DNA from: Dipteronia dyeriana
Lineage: Eukaryota; Streptophyta; Magnoliopsida; Sapindales; Sapindaceae
Direction of reading: 5' to 3'
DNA length: 64,000 nucleotides
Assembly (NCBI GenBank): GCA_032871835.1
Contig: CM065298.1
Coordinates: 72,754,154-72,818,153, forward strand
In this document: positions 57,736-64,000 of the stretch, piece after piece
Layout of the letters: each line of letters opens with the position of its first letter
Position numbering within the stretch: the stretch's first letter is position 1
Translations under genes and position numbers: made by a program
Notes under the pieces: model-generated
Databases searched by the model: none
What the model was told of the DNA's origin: nothing
Seen by the model: only the letters and a program-made list of their open reading frames with translations

Positions 57736-58164
57736 TAGGAGTCATTTTTATGTTCGATATGTTTTACTTCAGACATTGGATTGTTTAGTTTTCTGTAGAA
57801 TAAAGTTAATGGTTTATGATTCTATTTCTGAGCTTACTTATGTTTTCTATGTATGTTTGCATTGCATTAAAGACTTTGGATTGATCTCACTAAAGATTGA
57901 AGAAGGACAAGTTGGAAACAGACATGTGTGAGATCACATTGCATGTAATTTCCATATTACTCATCCATATTTGATCTATTTCATTGAGTGTATTAGTATG
58001 GTGATCATCGTGGTTTAGTCACGACTGTAATGTGATAAAAGCCGCGGTGATTCCATTGCTAGTATATGAAATGGACCAGATTGTTTAAGGAGTAAAGATA
58101 AATAGCATACAGATGTGCGCCAAAGGAATTTTGTGATGTAATTGTTACAGGAATAATATGTGGT

Positions 58165-58177
58165 CCAAGTGGGAGAT
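58165..58177 (+). promoter_or_regulatory. Polypurine tract of Copia-C
   Basis: AAGTGGGAGAT immediately precedes the 3' LTR at 58178. The 430-bp spacer between pol and this tract is non-coding. Confidence 0.85.
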
Positions 58178-58694
58178 TGTGAGGAAATCACATTTCCTAC
58201 ACTAAATTGGGTAACATATTTTTTATTCAATTATATTAACTATTTAATTTAATGGGTTGAAATTAAATGGTCTAATTTTGGTAAGTCCGTAGACTGCTCG
58301 AATTGATATGGACTAACTGAGTAGATACCGATTTATTTCCTAATCACGGGATTAAGGGAACCCTAATTAGACAATATATAAAGACCCTTTCGGTTATGGT
58401 CCCCAATACACCAAATCATAACACATTTTCTCTTCTCTCCATCTGGAAGAGAGACGACGTTCTCATTGAGGAGCTAAGGCGATTTGGTTGAGGAATATCA
58501 CAAACCACTTGTTCGTGATCGATTGTCATAATATTTTTGTAATGGTAGACGATCGTTCATAATGGATTTAGGTATCTCACCAATTCACAAATCCTTAATA
58601 ATCTGGCATGATGTAGATCCAAGTTTACGTATTCTTTTCTAGAATGTTTACATCTAGAATTATTTATGGTTTTCGATGTGATTTAATTCTAACA
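58178..58694 (+). repeat. 3' LTR of Copia-C
   Basis: 517 bp from TGTGAGGAAATCACA to TTTAATTCTAACA. It lacks about 15 bp found in the 5' LTR (around TTCATTACTTAG) and differs elsewhere mostly by transitions. Confidence 0.92.
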
Positions 58695-58699
58695 TTAAT

Positions 58700-59446
58700 T
58701 TGTTAACTAAGCAATCAACAACTTTTAAGTTAGAATTTAGTTAGCTTCCACCGATACCTGCCAAGCTTTTAATTTGTTGGTGTGACACATCGGCACACAT
58801 TTTTGGTAAATAAAAAACATCACTTTATTTCTAAGTTATACAAATATAACCATAATAGCTCTCATTCTACCTAATAATATTAGACTCGATTCACTACCAT
58901 TGTGAGTGGTACAATGATAATATATATAATATTAGATAAATTTTGCAAATTTGTAAATTGTTTTGCTTTATTTATTTAAAATAAAATTGTTTAGATTTAT
59001 TAAAAGCTCTTTTTTTTTTGGAAATGTCATTATAAAAAGCTCTTTTAAATTGCAAAAATATGGGTTTTTTTATTTATTTTTATTTTTTAGTGTTTTGTTC
59101 GGTTAAGGAAAAAAATAGTACTTTTATTGTAAACAAAAAAAAAGTTGACATGTTTCTTTTTTATTACTAAAAATAAATGTTTTCCTTAAAACCTTTTTAA
59201 AATAAAAATCACTTACAATATTTTTTTGAAAACGAACACTTGATATATGTGGTTTTTTATATTTTTTAAAAAAATGCTTCTAAAAGTAGGCTTTTAATCT
59301 TAGAAAAAAAATAGGCTTTTAAATATTTTCATAGTATACGCTGTTAAAAAGAAACCTTATAACACATGTACTTCAAATCATTTCTTTAAATAAAAATATT
59401 ACAGTTTGGAGTTTAGGGAAGAAGTTAATGACCTGAAGGTGGAAAC

Positions 59447-59499
<53 letters not shown>

Positions 59500-59687
59500 T
59501 TATGTAAGGTATATAGTCTTATAAGATCTTAATTTATTAGACATATGGATAAATCTTACAAATTAAGATACTATGATATGTTTGTTTTTCTTTTTTGGAT
59601 GATTTATTACAAATGTAAAATTGATTATGTTGTGTTTAATATTTCTTCAAAATTGGGAATTTTTGAAAAATTGATTTTTTGAGTTTT
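58700..59687. other. AT-rich non-coding DNA with a (TA)n microsatellite
   Basis: No gene. A (TA)n run of about 47 bp lies at 59450-59496. The rest is A/T homopolymer-rich. Confidence 0.6.
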
Positions 59688-60127
59688 ATTATGTTCGAAA
59701 AATATAAATGTATGAATTGTTATAAAAAACTTTACTATAACATTTTTTTTAATAAGATAAAAGTAAAAAAACTTTACTTTTTCTAAAAGATATATATATA
59801 TCTTAAAATAAGATATAAATCGGAAAAACAAACAAAATGATTTATCTTAATTTAAGATATAAAAGGTATTAAGTGTTATAGTGAAAAAAAAAATAAACAG
59901 CCCCTAAGATGTGTGGAATGCATATTACTAAACCAACTTTCTTTCATATGGTCATTAAAATCACTTTCAAGAAAGTTGATTTTTGAAAAGGATATTTAAG
60001 TACTTTCCTAATTAAAAAAGTTTTATGTGAAAAAAAAAGAAAAAAAAATCATTTCATGTGTATTTTTTTACATCGATAATAACTATTATTTATTTTTAAT
60101 TAACTCTCTCTCTCTTTATATATATAT
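59688..60127. repeat. Tandem duplication, copy 1
   Basis: About 440 bp, starting ATTATGTTCGAAAAAT and ending CTCTCTTTATATATATAT. Nearly identical to 61055-61508, including ACAGCCCCTAAGATGTGTGG and the homopolymer runs. Non-coding. Confidence 0.9.
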
Positions 60128-61047
60128 TGTTGACGTCGATTTCTGGATGTGTGAGAACTTGCCAACAATGATTGGATTTTAGCTGTGATTTCAAAGAGAA
60201 TGAGAAGGAGAAGGAGAAGGAGAAGGAGAAAGTAATCGGACACAAGTTTTTTACGTGGTAAAACTCTGATTACTGGATAAACGTCCACGGGTGGTTGAAT
60301 GATCAACCAAGCCAAAATCCACTATGAAATAATAAAAATACAATTCTCGATCTCTCTTTCTTCTCTCGGTAGTTTTTTTTATGATTGCTCTATATTTCGC
60401 TCATTTTTTTTGTGAGATTATGGGTCTATTTATATGTTTATAGAACTCTAATCTGCTTTGTACAAGTAATAGAAAATCTTTGTATTTAATTATGATTATT
60501 TACTTGCTTGAAGCTAATTGTCTTTTTTCCTGTTTCAGAGTCTTGTATTGAGATCGAATGGGACTCTAATAAGGTTATCCAATTAGGACTTATTTCCTTA
60601 TAAGTGCATAGTCTTTTTGAAGAAATAAAGTTGTTGCCTGATTGGGAACCTTTCCTGTTTAATATTTTGTTCTTATTGGGAATCTTTTTTTATATGGATA
60701 TATTTGTGCATTTTAATGACTTGATCCACGTGAGCTATGCGCTGGGCTTTTATTCAGTTTTCTTCATGTTCGTCCCGAGTAAGGACAATATCTGCTGGTC
60801 CCGAGTAACGTTATTTGATCCAGAGTAGAAATGTCAGTTAACCAGCCCCGAGTGTCATTAACTGATCCCGAGTAGTATATAACGTTGATTGACCCTGAGT
60901 AGGTTTTGTTCAACATCTGCTTACTCGAGTTTTCTCTTCTTCGGCGATGTCTTGTAGGATATTTCATGAATGCCTATTCGGATGTCCACCTGGCAATTTA
61001 TCCTCTTTGTTGATGATGTGTACGCATGATAAAATTCACATATGACA
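60128..61047 (-). mobile_element. Probable solo LTR at the junction of the tandem duplication
   Basis: A 920-bp unique sequence starting TGTTGACGTCGATTTCTGG and ending ATATGACA, between the two repeat copies. Flanking TATAT on both sides could be a 5-bp duplication, but the site is a TA tract, so it is weak evidence. ACGTGGTAAAACTC and CCACGGG near its left side fit a minus-oriented copia LTR. It has repeated CCCGAGTA motifs at 60773-60905. Confidence 0.65.
60773..60905. repeat. Array of CCCGAGTA motifs
   Basis: TCCCGAGTAA, CCCGAGTG, TCCCGAGTAG and CCTGAGTAGG-like units recur about six times at intervals of roughly 20-30 bp within the probable LTR. Possibly regulatory repeats; function unknown. 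Confidence 0.65.
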
Positions 61048-61054
61048 TATATAT

Positions 61055-61508
61055 ATTATGTTCGAAAAATGTAAATATATGAATTGTTATAAAAAACTTT
61101 ACTATAACACTTTTTTAAAAAGATAAAAGAAAAAAAACTTTACTTTTTCTAAAAGATATATATATATATATATATATATATCTTAAAATAAAATATAAAT
61201 TGGAAAAACAAACAAAATGATTTATCTTAATTTAAGATATAAAAGGTACTAAGTGTTATAGTGAAAAAAAAAAACAGCCCCTAAGATGTGTGGAATGCAT
61301 ATTACTAAACCAACTTCGTTTCATATGGTCATTAAAATCACTTTCAAGAAAGATGATTTTTGAAAAGGATATTTAAATACTTTCCTAATTAAAAAAGTTT
61401 TATGTGGAAAAAAAAGAAAAAAAATCATTTCATGTGTTTTTTTTTACATGGATAATAACTATTATTTATTTTTAATTAACTCTTTCTCTCTCTCTTTATA
61501 TATATATA
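61055..61508. repeat. Tandem duplication, copy 2
   Basis: Second copy of 59688-60127, differing mainly in (TA)n length (longer near 61157-61181) and a few substitutions. High similarity indicates a more recent event than the copia decay around it. Confidence 0.9.
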
Positions 61509-61779
61509 TGGAAATTCAAACTCTATATAAATACTTGGCATGTTTAATAGATTTAACAGAAACAACATTTTCTTCCTCCCTTTTTTTGTGACAAAACCGA
61601 AATAACATTTTTAATACTTAAAAATCAAGATAATGTAAAGATTAAAGAACCTGGCTTTTTCTAAAAGAATTCAAAATTAAAACTAAAGAGTGACCTTATA
61701 CAAATTAAAGACAATTGCAAAATTACAGTTGCTCGATAATTCACAAAATTTGTCTAGTTTACAATTTATTTTTTTTAAG

Positions 61780-61975
61780 TTTTACATTTACAACTATTAC
61801 AAAACGGATGCCGGGACTTACCGAGAGCAGACAATACATGTTCGACTCAGATAACTATTTCCATTAATAGGGAGAAAACACCTCACACATGTTTGTAAAA
61901 TATACATGGTGGGGTTTGAACCCCTAACCACCAGGTGTGGAAGGGAGGTACACTAGCATCTCTATTATCATGATG
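61780..61975 (-). mobile_element. Possible tRNA-derived SINE remnant
   Basis: On the minus strand GGGGTTCAAACCCCACC resembles an RNA polymerase III B box, with GATGCTAGTGTACCTC upstream as a poor A-box candidate. It lies just before a LINE. The motif alone is weak, and I found no 3' tail or target duplication. Confidence 0.3.
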
Positions 61976-64000
61976 GTTTTATGGTTAAGAACTTAGAATA
62001 GTACATTTATAGCTCTCGTTCCGAAGAAATGCAAGCTGGTATTGATCAAAGGCTATAGGCATATAAGTTTGGTAGGCTCTATGTATAAAGTGCTTGCGAA
62101 GGTGCTGGCCAAATGCCTTAAAAAAATCGATGAAGGCAGTGATCGGGGATACTTAAATGGCTTTCGTGAATAATCATCAAATTATTGATAACTTTGTGGT
62201 TGCGGAGGAAGTGATTCGAAAGTGGAAACAAGATATTATGTGTGGCTTGTAAGTAAAATTGGATTGTGAGAAAGCGTATGATAGTGTGGATCACCTTTTT
62301 TTGGATTCAATGATGGAAGGCATATGTTTCAGCTATAAATGGAGAAAATGGATAGGTTGGTGAATTTCGTCTCCTTCTTTATCGGTGTTGGTTAATGGAA
62401 GCCCGACAAAACAATTTGCTCTAGAAATGGGATTACGACAAGGTGATTTGATTTCTCATTTTCTTTTCAATATCGTTGTAAAAGAGTTAAGTAGCTTACT
62501 TAACTAGGCTTGTGAGTTTGGTTTAATGAGAGGTGTGAGAGGTGTGATCTTTGGGAACAATGAGATTCACTTTTCCCATCTTCAATTTACGGATGACACC
62601 ATTCTCTTCATTAAGCCTAAAATGGAGTATCTTTTTAAAGCAAAAGGATTTTAAGATGTTTCGAGTTGGTGTCGAGTTTAAGGATAAATTTCAAAAGTCT
62701 TGCATTGTTAAGGTAGGCAAAAGTCAGAACCAAGAAGAATAGTTGGTTTCTGCTTTTCGTTGTATGATCTTTTCATTTCCCATATCCTACATTGGCCTTC
62801 TTTTGGGAGGTAATCCTAGCAATGAATTATTTTGGAAACTGATGATTCAAGAAATTGAGCAAAGGTTGGATCTGCGGAAGAGAAGATTTTTGTTAAAAGG
62901 TGGCTGATTAGTCCTCATAAAAGTTATGCTATCTAGTTTGCCGCCATATTTCATGACGGTGTTTCAAATTTCGGTGAGAGTGATGCGGAAGATAGAAAAG
63001 TCACAAAGAGACTTTATTTGGGGTGATGGTATAGAAAAGAAGAAAATCCTTACATTGGATTGAGTGTTGATTTGTAAAAGCAAGTGAAATGTTACGCTTG
63101 GGATTAGAAAGTTGATCGACAAAACCAAAAGCCTCCTGGCCAAGTGGGTGTAGAGGCTCTAGAATGAAACAACGTCCTTAGCCATTTGTACAAAGTATAG
63201 GTTGTCTGAAAAAGATCTTGTGTGGACTTGGCAGTGTTCCAATATGTCATCTCATTTATTAAGGTTGAGGGGACACTGGTTGTGGAAGGATCGAAATTTG
63301 GTCAGATTTTGAAAGAGGGAATACATGTGGTGACTAAGAGTGGTGAGAGAGCGAAGTTTTGGGATGACATTATATGGGACCCCTTCCTTCTAAAAATCTC
63401 TTTTTCAAGGATTTATGCCTTGTCAATCAAGAAAGAGGGTAGAATAAAGGAGTATGAGGAGTAGTACGACTCGAAGTGGGTTTGGGAAGTGAAAGCTAGA
63501 AGACCATTGCTTGATTTGGAAATGGATCATTGGAAGGTCTTATTACTTGCTTTAGAGTGCTCCAAGGTTCGAAAGCATATACCTGATACATTAGCATGGT
63601 CTTTTAGTGCTAATGGAGTTTTCTAGGTGGGTTCCTTCAGAAGATGCTTAGAAAGTGAACACTGAGGAAAGCTTCGAAAATAAATTCATTTAGCGGGGCA
63701 TTCGTCCGCCGAAGGTGGAAGTGTTTATGTAGCACCTGTATATAGGCCGGGTGCTTGTAGAAGAGGTGCTCCATCTTTTCGATTTGGGCCAGGTCTCTAG
63801 TTTGGAGTGTCCGCTATGCAAAACTGGTACTAAAATGGTTAACCATTTGTTCCTCCATTGTTCTTGGTCTTGAGATTTATGGACCATTTGCATGGGTTGA
63901 TGAGGAGTCCTCTTCTTTTTAACAAGTCTTTGGTGGACTAGATGCATAGTTGGATGGGCTTATGCCCTTCTTCAAACAGGAAAAGAGTGTAGGGCTTTTT
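61976..64000 (+). pseudogene. L1-type LINE reverse transcriptase, 5' truncated, running off the window
   Basis: Plus-strand ORF2-like remnant of a non-LTR retrotransposon. It opens inside the reverse-transcriptase domain with NSTFIALVPKK and GYRHISLVGSMYK, then LDCEKAYDSV, LRQGD.IS-like sequence and the catalytic QFTDDTILF (about 62582-62612), where the usual Ala before DD is Thr. The thumb-like and downstream region carries SYIGLLLGG, and near 63808 the zinc-binding CPLCKTG with HLFLHCSW. The endonuclease domain is missing, typical of 5'-truncated LINEs. Many stops and frame changes occur. The 3' end lies beyond the window. Confidence 0.88.

Larger units (their letters stand above)
49854..58694 (+). 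mobile_element. Copia-C: complete Ty1/copia retrotransposon with a solo LTR in gag
   Basis: An 8.84-kb element with LTRs (49854-50386 and 58178-58694), a perfect 5-bp duplication TTAAT (49849-49853 and 58695-58699), a primer-binding site and a polypurine tract. The LTRs look about 90% identical by eye, so it is not recent. Internally it encodes gag, protease remnant, integrase, reverse transcriptase and RNase H on the plus strand, all broken by many stops. It is related to Copia-A by gag and pol motifs. A solo LTR (51431-53810) splits gag; without it the element would be about 6.5 kb. Confidence 0.94.

Noticed and set aside
61900..61960. tRNA gene
   Set aside because: A B-box-like GGTTCAAACCCC is present on the minus strand, but no cloverleaf with acceptor and anticodon stems can be formed. 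At most a SINE remnant.

Overview
This 64 kb window looks like intergenic DNA from a flowering plant, probably a eudicot. It is AT-rich, full of (TA)n tracts, and almost wholly built from transposable elements. The types seen are Ty1/copia retrotransposons, including one Sirevirus-type element, a BED-finger hAT element, a pogo element with Emigrant/Lemi1-type ends, an L1-type LINE and several non-autonomous inverted-repeat elements. I see no intact host gene, no tRNA or rRNA gene, no CRISPR array and no bacterial or organellar gene cluster. Every recognisable coding region is a decayed element gene. The only host-like sequence is a short clathrin heavy chain-like exon fragment inside a fold-back element.

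Layout. About 81-2450: LTR-like DNA with tandem repeats and palindromes. 2460-4180: non-coding repeats. 4529-8318: hAT element with 8-bp target duplication, GC-rich ends and a transposase gene with three in-frame stops. 8319-9447: its non-coding surroundings, including a 50-bp-arm hairpin. 9448-11632: two adjacent copies of a non-autonomous element. About 11944-13139: another non-autonomous element. About 14626-31728: a Ty1/copia element on the minus strand (Copia-A). It is split by an LTR-bearing insertion (15774-18018, duplication ACTTT) and by a complete Sirevirus-type element (19824-29485, duplication GAACT). 32548-41775: a second minus-strand copia element (Copia-B). It is split by a pogo element (34567-37729), which is itself split by a solo LTR (35123-36199, duplication CTAGG). 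43028-43386: fold-back element with the clathrin-like fragment. 46647-48421: solo Sirevirus-type LTR. 49105-49810: fold-back element. 49854-58694: complete plus-strand copia element (Copia-C, duplication TTAAT), related to Copia-A and split in gag by a solo LTR (51431-53810). 59688-61508: tandem duplication with a solo LTR at its junction. About 61976 to the right edge: 5'-truncated LINE.

The genes do not work together as a system. The value of the window is its insertion history. Target duplications and broken reading frames that resume across insertions give the order of events: Copia-B before pogo before solo LTR; Copia-A before the Sirevirus and the LTR-plus-leader insert; Copia-C before its solo LTR. 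Decay is advanced. In the Sirevirus most in-frame stops fit C-to-T change, as expected for methylated, silenced DNA. I found no convincing new biological system. The most unusual items are an LTR-PBS-leader insertion with a perfect target duplication but no second LTR, a 49/50 matched hairpin at 8584-8736, and the clathrin-like fragment between inverted repeats.
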